DNA from: Streptomyces diastatochromogenes
GTDB lineage: Bacteria > Actinomycetota > Actinomycetes > Streptomycetales > Streptomycetaceae
Assembly: GCF_002242805.1 (NCBI RefSeq)
Contig: NZ_MCGQ01000022.1
Span: 212,053-276,052 of the forward strand
Length of the DNA stretch: 64,000 bases
Direction of reading: 5' to 3'
A program made the position numbers and the translations under genes. The notes under the pieces are model-generated. The model was given only the letters and a program-made list of their open reading frames with translations. It searched no databases and was not told the DNA's origin. Below, one piece after another: positions 49,067 through 57,962 of this stretch; position 1 is the stretch's first letter; the number at the start of each line of letters is the position of its first letter.

Positions 49067-49969
49067 ATGACTGATCCGCAGCACGACAGCACACTCACCC
49101 TCAACAACGGCGTGACCATGCCGGCGCTCGGCTTCGGGGTCTTCCAGAGCCCCGCGGAGGAGACGGCTGCCGCCGTGGAGACGGCGCTGCGCACCGGGTA
49201 CCGGCACATCGACACGGCGGCGGCCTACCTCAACGAACGCCAGGTCGGCGAAGGCCTGCGCCGCTCCGGGGTGGACCGGGCCGACGTGTTCATCGAGACG
49301 AAGGTCTGGGTCACGGACTACGGCTACGACGAGACGCTGCACGCCTTCGAGAAGAGCACCCGCAAACTCGGCGTGGACCGACTCGACCTCCTGCTCCTGC
49401 ACCAGCCGGTGCCCGAGCGGTTCGACCGCACCGTGGACGCCTACCGGGCGCTGGAGCGGCTGTACGCGGAGGGCAGGGTCCGGGCGATCGGCGTCAGCAA
49501 CTTCATGCCGCATCACCTCTCGGCGCTGCTGGAGCGCACCGGCGTCGTCCCGGCCGTGAACCAGGTCGAGCTGCACCCCTACTTCACCCAGCCCGACGTC
49601 CAGAAGGCGAACGCCGAGCACGGCGTCCTCACCCAGGCGTGGTCTCCGATCGGCGGGATCACGTTCTACTGGGACAAGGACGGGACCGGACGCAGCACGC
49701 TGGCGGACCCGGCTGTCCAGGCCATCGCGCAGGCGCACGGGAAGACGCCCGCGCAGGTGATGCTGCGCTGGCATCTGCAGCAGGGGCGCAACGCGATCCC
49801 CAAGTCGACCAACCCGGCGCGGATCGCTGAGAACTTCGCCGTGTTCGACTTCGAACTGGGCGCGGACGAGCTGGCCGCGCTGGACGCGCTCGACACCGGG
49901 GTGCGTGGCGGCCCGGACCCGAACGTCACGAGCCCCGAGCGGTTCAAGCTCGTCATTCCCGAGGACTGA
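49067..49969 (+). CDS. Aldo/keto reductase (AKR5/2,5-diketo-D-gluconate reductase type)
   Basis: A 300-aa NADPH-dependent reductase. The tetrad is Asp49, Tyr54, Lys79, His112 (HIDTAAAYLNE, ETKVW, LLLLHQP). The signature GVSNFMPHHL and the C-terminal IPKSTNPARIAENF cofactor segment are present. It reduces keto sugars, aldehydes or ketones. The start is the ATG at 49067. It is divergent from LtrA; the shared element in the gap links it to the SDR/NmrA/ADH operon as a possible redox-stress regulon. Confidence 0.92.
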   Translation: MTDPQHDSTLTLNNGVTMPALGFGVFQSPAEETAAAVETALRTGYRHIDTAAAYLNERQVGEGLRRSGVDRADVFIETKVWVTDYGYDETLHAFEKSTRKLGVDRLDLLLLHQPVPERFDRTVDAYRALERLYAEGRVRAIGVSNFMPHHLSALLERTGVVPAVNQVELHPYFTQPDVQKANAEHGVLTQAWSPIGGITFYWDKDGTGRSTLADPAVQAIAQAHGKTPAQVMLRWHLQQGRNAIPKSTNPARIAENFAVFDFELGADELAALDALDTGVRGGPDPNVTSPERFKLVIPED

Positions 49970-50000
49970 GAGCCGGAGAAGACCTGGGCGTTCTTCTTTA

Positions 50001-50030
50001 TTGCTAATGGGATCCATTTTCATGTAGCGT
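50001..50030 (+). promoter_or_regulatory. Promoter with Zur box
   Basis: AATGG-GAT-CCATT (50006-50018) is a perfect 5-bp dyad inside a longer AT-rich site ending TTTTCA. It resembles actinobacterial Zur operators (TGAAAATG-type half-sites). It lies in the spacer between TTGCTA (50001-50006) and TAGCGT (50025-50030), so bound Zur would block the promoter when zinc is plentiful. Confidence 0.7.
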
Positions 50031-50058
50031 CTTCCTCGCCCACCCGAGGAGGAGAACC

Positions 50059-50229
50059 ATGGCCGTCCCCAAACGCAGGATGTCCCGCAGCAACACCCGT
50101 CACCGCCGCGCCCAGTGGAAGGCCGCCACGCCGACGCTGGTCCCGGTCACCGTCGACGGGGTGCGTCACCTCGTACCGCAGCACCTGGTCAGGGCGTACG
50201 AGCGCGGGCTGCTGCGCCCCGAGGGGTGA
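50059..50229 (+). CDS. rpmF: 50S ribosomal protein L32, zinc-independent paralogue
   Basis: A 56-aa ribosomal protein. The N-terminus AVPKRRMSRSNTRHRRAQWK is unmistakably L32. The usual zinc-ribbon Cys pairs are absent; where they would be, it reads TPTLVPVTVDGVRHLVPQHL. Such C-minus paralogues replace the zinc-containing L32 when zinc is scarce, freeing zinc. AGGAGGAG precedes the ATG. A Zur-type operator lies in its promoter, and the next gene, 11 bp on, is a COG0523 GTPase, a known companion in the zinc-starvation response. Confidence 0.93.
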   Translation: MAVPKRRMSRSNTRHRRAQWKAATPTLVPVTVDGVRHLVPQHLVRAYERGLLRPEG

Positions 50230-50240
50230 AGGGGACGGGT

Positions 50241-51413
50241 ATGGCGTACGACCGGCTGCCGGTGACCGTGCTGTCCGGCTTCCTCGGCGCGGGGAAGACC
50301 ACGCTTCTCAACCATGTGCTCGGCAACCGTGAGGGGCTCCGCGTCGCGGTCATCGTCAACGACATGAGCGAGGTCAACATCGACGCGGCGCTGGTGCGCG
50401 GCGGCGAGGCGGCGCTGTCGCGGACCGAGGAGCGGCTGATCGAGATGACCAACGGGTGCATCTGCTGCACCCTGCGCGACGACCTGCTGGTGGAGGTGGA
50501 CCGGCTGGCCCGCGAAGGCCGCTTCGACTACCTCCTCATCGAGTCCAGCGGCATCTCCGAGCCCATGCCGGTCGCGGCCACCTTCGCCTTCGCCCGCGAC
50601 GACGGTGCCACCCTCGGCGACCTCGCACGCCTGGACACCATGGTCACGGTCGTCGACGCCGCCGGCTTCCTCCCGGAACTGGCGAGCGGGGACGAGCTGG
50701 TCGAGCGCGGACTCGATCAGTACGAGGACGACGAACGGACCGTCAGCGACCTGCTGATGGACCAGATCGAGTTCGCCGACGTCATCGTGCTCAACAAGCT
50801 CGACCTGGTCGACGACGCCACCGCCGACCGGCTGCGTGCGACGCTCGCCCGCCTCAACCCGGTGGCCCGGATCGTGCCCGCGGTCCACGGACGCGTGCCC
50901 GTCGAGGACGTACTCGGCACCCGGCTCTTCGACCTGGAGCGGGCCCAGCAGGCCCCGGGCTGGGTCAGGGAGCTGAACGGCGAACACGTCCCGGAGACCG
51001 AGGAGTACGGCATCTCCTCCACCGTCTTCCGCTCCGGACTGCCCTTCCACCCGGGGCGGTTGTGGCGGTTCGTCACCGAGGAGATGGACAGCGGGGCCTA
51101 CGGGCAGGTCCTGCGTTCCAAGGGCTTCTTCACCCTGGCCAGCCGCCCGCGGGTGACCGGCCTGTGGTCCCAGGCCGGCTCCGTGGCCCGTTTCGAGCCC
51201 TCCGCCGCCCGCGACACCGACGGCCCGGGCGGCCAGGAGTTGGTCTTCATCGGCACGCACCTGCGTGCCGAGGCGCTCCACGCCGCGCTCACCGACTGTC
51301 TGTCTGCGGACGGCGAGGAGCTGCCGGCGGACGATCCGTTCCCCGCCTGGCACGGCTACGGCATCGACGACACGTGCGACCACGCATCTCCGATGCTCGT
51401 GGCGCGGACTTGA
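50241..51413 (+). CDS. COG0523 (CobW/YciC/ZNG1-like) GTPase
   Basis: A 390-aa G3E GTPase proposed to deliver zinc. Walker A is GFLGAGKTT (13-21). The metal-binding CICC motif (Cys73, Cys75, Cys76) is in NGCICCTL. ESSGISEP is a switch-region motif, and NKLD (VLNKLDLV) is the guanine-specificity motif. The C-terminal CobW_C domain ends with Cys/His residues (WHGYGIDDTCDH). It is co-transcribed with the Cys-less rpmF under a Zur box, so a role in zinc allocation during zinc starvation is well supported. The start is the ATG at 50241. Confidence 0.93.
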   Translation: MAYDRLPVTVLSGFLGAGKTTLLNHVLGNREGLRVAVIVNDMSEVNIDAALVRGGEAALSRTEERLIEMTNGCICCTLRDDLLVEVDRLAREGRFDYLLIESSGISEPMPVAATFAFARDDGATLGDLARLDTMVTVVDAAGFLPELASGDELVERGLDQYEDDERTVSDLLMDQIEFADVIVLNKLDLVDDATADRLRATLARLNPVARIVPAVHGRVPVEDVLGTRLFDLERAQQAPGWVRELNGEHVPETEEYGISSTVFRSGLPFHPGRLWRFVTEEMDSGAYGQVLRSKGFFTLASRPRVTGLWSQAGSVARFEPSAARDTDGPGGQELVFIGTHLRAEALHAALTDCLSADGEELPADDPFPAWHGYGIDDTCDHASPMLVART

Positions 51414-51458
51414 GGCCACAGCGACTCGGCGAGCCGACGTGGAGGCGGCGCAGGCCGG

Positions 51459-52454
51459 TCAGGTGAGCGACAGCAGGACCTTGCCCCGGCCCGTGCCCGT
51501 CTCCAGGAGTTCGTGGGCCTTCGCCGCCTCGGCCAGGGCCAGGGTCCGCGTCACCCCGGGCCGGATCCGGCCCGCCGCGAGCAGCCGCAGGGCTTCGGCG
51601 AGGTAGGCGCCGATCCGCTCGGGAGCCCGGCGGGCCAGGTCGCCGATGTTGAACCCGGCGATGGTCCGGTTGCCCTTCCACAGGTCCCACACCGAGGCCG
51701 TCCACTGCTCGTGCCGCCCGAGGTCTCCGTAGGCCACCAAGCGACCGAAGGGCGCCAGCACGGTCAGGCTCTGCTCCCGGACCGGCCCGCCGACGGGATC
51801 GAGGACCAGGTCCACGCCCCGGCCACCGGTCACCTCGGCCAGCGGCTCGGCGAAGCTGTCGCGGAGGAACACCTCGTCGTAGCCCAGCTGTGCCGCGTAC
51901 GGGATCTTCTCCGCCGAGCCGACGGTGCCGTACACCCGGGCGGCCCCCAGCTCCCGGGCCAGCTGCGCGGCCGCCGAACCCACACCCCCGGCCGCGGAAT
52001 GGATCAGCACGCTCTCCCCCTCCTGCAGCCGTCCGGCGTCCTTGAGCACGCCGAAGGCCGTCGGAAAGACGCAGGGCAGCCCCGCCGCCCCGGCCAGGTC
52101 GGCCTCTCCCGCCGCGGTGCGCAGCGACCTGACGAACCGGACGTCCGCCGCCACCACTTCGGCGTAGCCGCCGAACGCCGGCAGATAGGCCGCGACCGGC
52201 TCGCCCACCTCCAGCCCGCCGACCTCCGCACCGAGCGCGACGACCGTCCCGGAGACCTCGAGGCCGGGGACGTCGACTCCGCCAGGGCCGTCCGGGGCCC
52301 CGAACTCGCCCCGCCGGTGCTGGATCTCCGCGAAGTTGACGCCCACGAAGGCGACGCGCACCGCGACCTGTCCCGCGGCCGGCACCGGCTCGGGCAGATC
52401 CAGCTCCTCCAGTACCTCGACGCCTCCGTTGGTCCGGAACCCGACCGCCCGCAT
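51459..52454 (-). CDS. NADPH:quinone oxidoreductase-like MDR protein
   Basis: A 331-aa medium-chain dehydrogenase/reductase without zinc ligands. The GroES-like N-terminus reads VRVAFVGVNFAEIQHRRGEF, and the cofactor motif is SAAGGVGSAAAQLAREL. This is the zeta-crystallin/QorA pattern: one- or two-electron reduction of quinones or reduction of enones. It starts at the ATG at 52454. It is convergent with the zinc operon and divergent from the leader-peptide/LLM operon. Confidence 0.9.
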   Translation of the reverse strand: MRAVGFRTNGGVEVLEELDLPEPVPAAGQVAVRVAFVGVNFAEIQHRRGEFGAPDGPGGVDVPGLEVSGTVVALGAEVGGLEVGEPVAAYLPAFGGYAEVVAADVRFVRSLRTAAGEADLAGAAGLPCVFPTAFGVLKDAGRLQEGESVLIHSAAGGVGSAAAQLARELGAARVYGTVGSAEKIPYAAQLGYDEVFLRDSFAEPLAEVTGGRGVDLVLDPVGGPVREQSLTVLAPFGRLVAYGDLGRHEQWTASVWDLWKGNRTIAGFNIGDLARRAPERIGAYLAEALRLLAAGRIRPGVTRTLALAEAAKAHELLETGTGRGKVLLSLT

Positions 52455-52544
52455 CCGACGCTCCCCTCATCGTCGGGCCCGTCCCATGCGGGCCGTCGAG
52501 GGAACGGCAACGCGGGTGACGATCTTGCTATTCCCGGAACGCCC

Positions 52545-52575
52545 TTGACACTCGCACGGGCGGGCGACGTACGTT
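52545..52575 (+). promoter_or_regulatory. Promoter of the leader peptide / LLM operon
   Basis: A consensus -35 TTGACA (52545-52550) and TACGTT (52570-52575) with a 19-bp spacer lie 35-65 bp before the leader peptide start. Confidence 0.6.
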
Positions 52576-52609
52576 GAACCTGCAAGTTCCTGACGGGTGG
52601 AGGCCCTCG

Positions 52610-52726
52610 ATGCACGTACCTGGCTCGGCACCGCACGGTGCCCGCGCGGGTACGCGGCTGATCACCCGGCGGCATGTCGACTACTGCCGCACCTCCTCCG
52701 CGGTCTGTCCTTCCGTACACGTCTGA
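52610..52726 (+). CDS. 38-aa putative leader peptide (sulfur-metabolism type)
   Basis: A short open frame, preceded by GGTGGAGG, that encodes a peptide containing TRRHVDYCRTSSAVCP. This Arg-Arg-His-Val-Asp then Cys pattern is the hallmark of the actinobacterial leader peptides found upstream of sulfonate, sulfate, cysteine and flavin-dependent monooxygenase genes. The two Cys codons suggest that translation senses cysteine supply and controls the downstream operon by attenuation. It lies 77 bp before the first LLM gene. Confidence 0.75.
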   Translation: MHVPGSAPHGARAGTRLITRRHVDYCRTSSAVCPSVHV

Positions 52727-52803
52727 CCCTGCCGGCCCGTCCCGCCGGCCGTCCTGTCGTGCCCTCACGGCTGCCTTTTCCCGTGTACCCGGAAGGATCG
52801 CCC

Positions 52804-53910
52804 ATGTCCGGCCCCGCCCTGCATCTCGCCGTCGAACTCGACGGCGAGGGCGCCCATCCCGCGGCCTGGCGCCGCGCCGCCCACTCCCCCGACCAGTTCT
52901 TCACCCCGCGCCGCGTGGCCCGTGTCGCCGCCACCGCCGAGAACGCCGGGTTCACCCTGATCACCCTGGACGACGGCGTGCTGCCGCCCGGCGCCGCACC
53001 GGATCCGGTGGGCCGTATCGGCGCGGTGGAGCGGGCGGCCTTCGTCGCCGCGTCCACGAGCACCATCGGCATCGCACCCGTCGTACCGGTCACGTACGCC
53101 GAACCCTTCCATGTCTCCAGCCAGTTGGCGTCCCTGGACCACATCTCCGCCGGCCGGGCCGGGTGGGTGGTGACGGAGGAGGACCGTCCCGAGGCGGCCC
53201 GCGCCTGGGGGCGCCCCGAGGTCGCCGACGCCGCCGCGCGGGCCCGGGAGTCCCGCGACGGCGTCGAGGTGGTCCGCGCCCTGTGGGACTCGTGGGAGGA
53301 CGACGCGGTCATCCGGTCCGTGGCCACCAGTCGCTACCTCGACCGCGACCGGCTCCACTACATCGACTTCACCGGGGAGACCTACGCGGTCAAGGGCCCG
53401 GCGATCGTGCCGCGCCCGCCCCAGGGACAGCTCGTCGTCCTCGGCCGGCCCGACCGCGTGCCCGCCGCGCAGCTCGATGTCGCTCTCGTCGAGGGCCGGG
53501 ACCTCACGGCGGTCGCCACGGCCGCCGCTGCCGCCGGCACGCCCCGCGTCTTCGCCGAGGTCGAGGTCGCGCTGGACACACCGGGCGCCACGGCCGCGGA
53601 GCGCGTCGCCGACCTGGAGCGGTACGCGCCCTGGACCGACCGGGGCAGGCTGCGGCACATCGGCTCGGTCGGTCAACTGCTCGCACTTCTCGATCAGTTG
53701 AAGGACTCGGTCGACGGCGTACGGCTGCATCCCCTGGTGCTGGACGAGGACCTGCCCGTCCTGTCCGGCCTCGTCCTGCCCGCCCTCGTCGAACGGCGCC
53801 TGGTCGCCCGCCCGCTGCCCGGCAGGTCCCTGCGCTCGACCCTGGGGCTGCAGCGCCCCGCCAACCGCTTCGCCGCCGCTGCCGCCGCCGTCCAGGAGGA
53901 ATCCCGATGA
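52804..53910 (+). CDS. LLM-class flavin-dependent oxidoreductase
   Basis: A 368-aa bacterial-luciferase-like protein. It has the TIM-barrel pattern FFTPRRVARVAATAENAGF, TSTIGIAPVVPVTYAEPFHV, LASLDHISAGRAGWVV. It probably uses reduced flavin and O2 to oxidise an organosulfur or related compound. The start is the ATG at 52804, preceded by GGAAGGA. Its stop overlaps the next LLM gene (ATGA). It follows the Cys-containing leader peptide, indicating expression when sulfur is limiting. Confidence 0.9.
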   Translation: MSGPALHLAVELDGEGAHPAAWRRAAHSPDQFFTPRRVARVAATAENAGFTLITLDDGVLPPGAAPDPVGRIGAVERAAFVAASTSTIGIAPVVPVTYAEPFHVSSQLASLDHISAGRAGWVVTEEDRPEAARAWGRPEVADAAARARESRDGVEVVRALWDSWEDDAVIRSVATSRYLDRDRLHYIDFTGETYAVKGPAIVPRPPQGQLVVLGRPDRVPAAQLDVALVEGRDLTAVATAAAAAGTPRVFAEVEVALDTPGATAAERVADLERYAPWTDRGRLRHIGSVGQLLALLDQLKDSVDGVRLHPLVLDEDLPVLSGLVLPALVERRLVARPLPGRSLRSTLGLQRPANRFAAAAAAVQEESR

Positions 53911-55307
53911 CCCGTACCGATCCCCTCGACGTCCCCCGGCCGCACGCCCAGCTCCACTTCGGGGTGTTCTTCCAGGGCGTCAACCACTGGACCATCTGGT
54001 CCGCCCCCGAGAGCGGCTCCCAGATCGACCCCGCCTCCTTCCGGCAGGTCACCCAGACCGCCGAACGGGGCCTGTTCGACGCGTTCTTCCTCGGCGAGGG
54101 GCTCCGGCTGCGGGAGGTAGACGGCCGGATCCACGACCTCGACGTGGCCGGACGGCCGGACGCCCTCACCCAACTCGCCGCCCTGGCCGCCGTCACCCGC
54201 CGGATCGGCCTGGTCAGCACCTCCAACTCCACCTTCAACGAACCCGCCGACCTCGCCCGCCGCCTGTCCGGACTCGACCTGCTCTCCGAGGGCCGCGCCG
54301 GCTGGAACGTGGTGACCACGGACAACGCCTGGACCGGCGCGAACTTCCGCCGCGGCGGCTACCTCGACCACGCCGACCGCTACCGGCGCGCCGAGGAGTT
54401 CCTCACCGTGGCCCGCGCCCTCTGGGACGGCTGGGAGGACGGCGCCGTCGCCGGTTCCGTGGGCGCGCCCGCCTGGTCGGCGCCCGGCGGGGTGCGCCAA
54501 GTGCGCCACCGTGGAACGCAGTTCGACGTCGATCTCGCGCCCACCCTGCCACGCAGCGCCCAGGGTCATCCCGTCATCTTCCAGGCCGGGGACTCCGGCG
54601 AGGGGCGCGACTTCGCCGCCCGCAACGCCGACGTCATCTTCTCGGCGCACGGCAACGACTTCGACGACGCGCTGGCGTTCGCCGAGGACATCCGGCGCCG
54701 GCTGCGGGCGGTCGGGCGGCCCGAGGACGATCTGCGGATCCTGCCCGGCACGGAGATCATCCTCGGTGCCACCGAAGAGGAGGCGCTGGAGAAGAAGCGC
54801 TGGATCCGAAGGCAACAGGTCACTCCTGCCACGGCGTTGGGGATCGCGGGACTGCTGTGGGGCATCGACCTGTCCGACCGCGACGCCGACGGGCCGCTGC
54901 CGACGGAGGATCCGGTCGTCGCCGAGAACGACGGCTCCTTCGGTGCCCGGCGGATCGCCGACCCGCGTACGGTCGTGGGCGAATGGCGGGCCAAGGCGGA
55001 AGCCCACGGCTGGTCGCTGCGGGAGACCGTCATCGCGCTGGGCCCGCAGCGCGGGCACGTCGGCACCCCGTCCGGCCTCGCCGACAAGTTCGCCCGCTTC
55101 GTGCGGCACGGCGCGGTCGACGGCTTCAACGTCACGCCGTACCTGATCCCGGACGGCCTCGACGACATCGTCGGCCTGCTCGTCCCGGAGCTGCAGGAAC
55201 GCGGCGTCTACCGCACCGAGTACGCCGGTACGACGCTGCGCTCACACCTCGGCCTGCGTGAACCCCTCACCCACCGGTCGGCACCCGAGCAACGACAGGC
55301 GGGCTGA
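53907..55307 (+). CDS. NtaA/SnaA/DszA/SoxA-family FMNH2-dependent monooxygenase
   Basis: A 466-aa LLM monooxygenase of the NtaA/DszA branch, recognisable from LHFGVFFQGVNHWTIW, STFNEPADLARRLSGLDLLS, EGRAGWNVVTTDNAW, FQAGDSGEGRDFAA and FARFVRHGAVDGFNVTPYL. Members oxidise nitrilotriacetate, dibenzothiophene sulfone, sulfides and long-chain substrates using FMNH2 from a separate reductase, which is not encoded here. It is coupled to the preceding LLM gene. The leader peptide points to desulfurisation for cysteine synthesis. Confidence 0.92.
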   Translation: MTRTDPLDVPRPHAQLHFGVFFQGVNHWTIWSAPESGSQIDPASFRQVTQTAERGLFDAFFLGEGLRLREVDGRIHDLDVAGRPDALTQLAALAAVTRRIGLVSTSNSTFNEPADLARRLSGLDLLSEGRAGWNVVTTDNAWTGANFRRGGYLDHADRYRRAEEFLTVARALWDGWEDGAVAGSVGAPAWSAPGGVRQVRHRGTQFDVDLAPTLPRSAQGHPVIFQAGDSGEGRDFAARNADVIFSAHGNDFDDALAFAEDIRRRLRAVGRPEDDLRILPGTEIILGATEEEALEKKRWIRRQQVTPATALGIAGLLWGIDLSDRDADGPLPTEDPVVAENDGSFGARRIADPRTVVGEWRAKAEAHGWSLRETVIALGPQRGHVGTPSGLADKFARFVRHGAVDGFNVTPYLIPDGLDDIVGLLVPELQERGVYRTEYAGTTLRSHLGLREPLTHRSAPEQRQAG

Positions 55308-55354
55308 CCGCCCCGGCGACGGTTCGCGCAGCACCACTCCGGCACACGTGGGCC

Positions 55355-57037
55355 TCACGTCCGCGGAGGGCAACAGCCGTCGCCAGGGCCCGTTTCCATG
55401 CGGCAGAAGCAGGACGCGGTGATCGGTACGTCCGCCGTCGCGGCCGCGATCTTCAGCTGCTGGGCCACGATTTCGGCCTCGCCCGTCCTGCCGAGCCGCT
55501 GGAGGCATTCGTGGAACCCGTGCAGGGACCAGACGTTGCCGGGGTGCTGCTGCGGGCGGGGCAGTGTGTCGTCGAGTCCCAGGTCGGCGCGGTAGACCGC
55601 CTCGGCCTCGGCGACCCGGCCCCGCTCCAGCAGCAGGGCGCCGTAGGCGTGCCGGGTGGGCTGCATCCATCCCCACGGTTCGTCGTAGGGGAGACCGTCG
55701 TCCAGTTCGATCGACCGGCGCAGCTCGGCGAAGGCCTCGTCGTATGCGCCCTTGCGGTACGCCAGCTCGCCGTCGAGCATGGCCGAGGCGATCTCCAGGA
55801 TGTCCGCGCAGGTGTTGTTGAACAGCATGCGGGTCTGCGGCACTCTGGCGACCGCCTCCCGGAAGAGTGCGCGTTCTGCCTCGGCTTCGGCGGTCCTGCC
55901 GGTGGCGGAGAGCGCGACACCGCGGGCGTAGTGCAGCATCGCGGTGCTCACGCAGTACAACTGCGGGTCGGTGGGCACGGGAAGCCGCAGGATGTCGTCC
56001 CACCGGCCGAAGCGGATCAGGACGTGCACCCGCATGGCGAGAAACCCCTCCAGCCAGTCGGCCATGGGCGGACTCTCCACGCGCAGCAGTTCCTCGGGCA
56101 CGGCGGCCTCGAGTCGTTCCGTCGTGTGCAGCGCGTCCTGGAAGCGGCCCAGGAACAGCGCGCCGTAGATCCTGAAGTGGTAGTTGTGGCACCGGTAAAG
56201 GGTGTAGAAGTTCATCGCGCCGCCCCGTGCGAGGAACTTCTCGTCGGCGGCGATGGCCGCGGTGTTGTCGGAGACGACTCGGCGGTAGTCGCCGCAGAGC
56301 ACCTCCAGGTGTGACGGCATGTGCTGCAGGTGACCGGCGTCGGGCACCAGGCCGCGCAGCCGGTCGGCGACGGGGAGGGCGGTCTCGGGCGTCGGGGACA
56401 TCTCCATCAGGTGGATGTACAGGTGCAGCAGGCCGGGATGCCAGGTGCCCGCCTCGGTCGCCATGGCGCGCTCGAGCACGGCCCTGGCCTCCGGCGTGCG
56501 TGCCCCCGCGGCCGGCCGGCCCGTGCGGATGTCCCACAGTTGCCAGGGGGTGAGGTTCATCAGGGCGTCGGCGTACAAGGTCGCCACGTCGAGGTCGTCG
56601 GGCGCCAGCTGGTGGACGGTGCGCATCCTGTCGGCGTAGTCCGCGTTCCACACCGAGCAGGTCTCGACGCCCTTGGCCGCGCCCTGGGGGTAGCGGGCGC
56701 GCAGGGCCTCGATGAGTGCCCGTTCCACCGGGCTGGCGGACGCCGCCTTGGCGTGCGCGCGCTCCACGGCGTCATGGGCGCGCGCCACGGACTGTGCCAG
56801 GTCCTGCTCGTCGAAGGAGTCCCAGGGCTTGTTGTAGTTGGGGCCGAGGGCGTAGGCGATGCCCCAGTAGGCCATGGCGCAGTCGGGGTCCGCCGCGGCG
56901 GCCGTCTCGAAGCAGCGTACGGCCTCCTCGTGATGGAAGGCGTACGTCCAGTTCAGTCCGCGGTCGAACCAGCACTGGGCCTCGGGGGACGACGTCGTCA
57001 CGCGCCGGCCGTGGTTGCCGAGGTCGTAGTAGGTCAC
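55355..57037 (-). CDS. TPR-repeat protein
   Basis: A 560-aa protein of stacked tetratricopeptide-like helices: FHHEEAVRCFETAAAADPDCAMAYWGIAYA near the N-terminus and AYGALLLERGRVAEAEAVYRADL near the C-terminus, with Sel1-free spacing. The C-terminal tail is Cys-rich (ITASCFCRMETGPGDGCCPP). It is probably a cytosolic scaffold; partner unknown. The start is a GTG at 57037 with GGGAG five bases upstream. It is convergent with the LLM operon. Confidence 0.85.
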   Translation of the reverse strand: MTYYDLGNHGRRVTTSSPEAQCWFDRGLNWTYAFHHEEAVRCFETAAAADPDCAMAYWGIAYALGPNYNKPWDSFDEQDLAQSVARAHDAVERAHAKAASASPVERALIEALRARYPQGAAKGVETCSVWNADYADRMRTVHQLAPDDLDVATLYADALMNLTPWQLWDIRTGRPAAGARTPEARAVLERAMATEAGTWHPGLLHLYIHLMEMSPTPETALPVADRLRGLVPDAGHLQHMPSHLEVLCGDYRRVVSDNTAAIAADEKFLARGGAMNFYTLYRCHNYHFRIYGALFLGRFQDALHTTERLEAAVPEELLRVESPPMADWLEGFLAMRVHVLIRFGRWDDILRLPVPTDPQLYCVSTAMLHYARGVALSATGRTAEAEAERALFREAVARVPQTRMLFNNTCADILEIASAMLDGELAYRKGAYDEAFAELRRSIELDDGLPYDEPWGWMQPTRHAYGALLLERGRVAEAEAVYRADLGLDDTLPRPQQHPGNVWSLHGFHECLQRLGRTGEAEIVAQQLKIAAATADVPITASCFCRMETGPGDGCCPPRT

Positions 57038-57162
57038 ATGCGCTCCCGGAGAGTGTCTCGACCAAGACGGGACCAGGTGAAGAACTTACCCGTTCATCCC
57101 GCATCAACCGGTTTGGCGTGTGAATTCCCCGGAAAGCCCCGGGTCGGCGCCCGCGGGCCGGC

Positions 57163-57660
57163 TCAGGCCGCCCGTCCCGTGGGCGATCCGGTGCGCAGGG
57201 TGTGGCCGACGGCCTCCAGGGCGAGGTCGCGGGACGGCACGTCGGGCAGGACGCGGGAGGTGCACTCCAACAGCAGGGTCGCCACGGTCAGTTCCAGGTG
57301 CAGGCTGGGCAGCGCGGGCTCCGGGATGCCGGGGCGCGGGCCGGTGACGGCCGCGGTGAGCCGGGTGCGTGCCCAGTCGACGAGGGGCGCCGTCATCTGC
57401 CGCCCGTCGGGGTGTCCCGCGGCGTGGAGCACGACGGGCAGGGCGTCGGCCAGGCGGGCGAGGACGGCCTCGCGGTGGTCGCGCAGCAGGATCCGGTACG
57501 CGGCCCGCGCGGGCGGACGCCCGCCCCGCGCACCGGGGCGCGGAGCCGTCCACGGCGGCTCCACCCGGCTGAGGCCTTCCTGGAGAGCCGCCGCGAAGGT
57601 GCGGCCCACCACTTCCATGGTGTCCCCGAAGTCGGGGACGAATGAGACGGTCTTTGTCAC
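57163..57660 (-). CDS. Hypothetical protein (165 aa)
   Basis: A 165-aa, mostly helical protein beginning TKTVSFVPDFGDTMEVVGR. It has no motif I can name. An Arg/Pro-rich insert (about 39-55) precedes RILLRDHREAVLARLADAL. Its size and the second half (SLHLELTVATLLLECTSRVLPD) recall a TetR C-terminal domain without an HTH, but this is weak. It starts at a GTG (57660) with AGGAG five bases upstream, which supports it as a real gene. It is divergent from the SARP regulator. Confidence 0.65.
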   Translation of the reverse strand: MTKTVSFVPDFGDTMEVVGRTFAAALQEGLSRVEPPWTAPRPGARGGRPPARAAYRILLRDHREAVLARLADALPVVLHAAGHPDGRQMTAPLVDWARTRLTAAVTGPRPGIPEPALPSLHLELTVATLLLECTSRVLPDVPSRDLALEAVGHTLRTGSPTGRAA

Positions 57661-57962
57661 CGTGACTCCTAGGTGTCATTCGAAGACGGGCCGACCACCG
57701 CTGAATGAGATTTCCACTGCGGTAATCAAGACGATTTCCGAATGAATCTATCCGCGTCACTCCCCCGGCGGACCACGCGCCGGTAATTCGCAACTCCCCT
57801 GCGCGGATGAAGAGTTCGAGGACCACACGTTACCTGCGCACCGAATCACCCACCCCCCACAGGACTTGGCTGAAACTTTACCCTCAGGGGGTGGTGCCGC
57901 CGTGATATGTACAACTCATTTCAGCCCGACAGCACCGCTGGTTGTCGGGTTAATGTGAGCGC
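57661..57962. promoter_or_regulatory. Control region of the SARP gene
   Basis: This 302-bp gap between divergent genes has no supported gene. The last 130 bp are comparatively AT-rich (57865-57925). The dyad CCCGACA (57925-57931) and TGTCGGG (57943-57949) ends 13 bp before the SARP ATG and could be an operator or an mRNA hairpin masking the start. No clear ribosome-binding site precedes the ATG. Confidence 0.4.
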
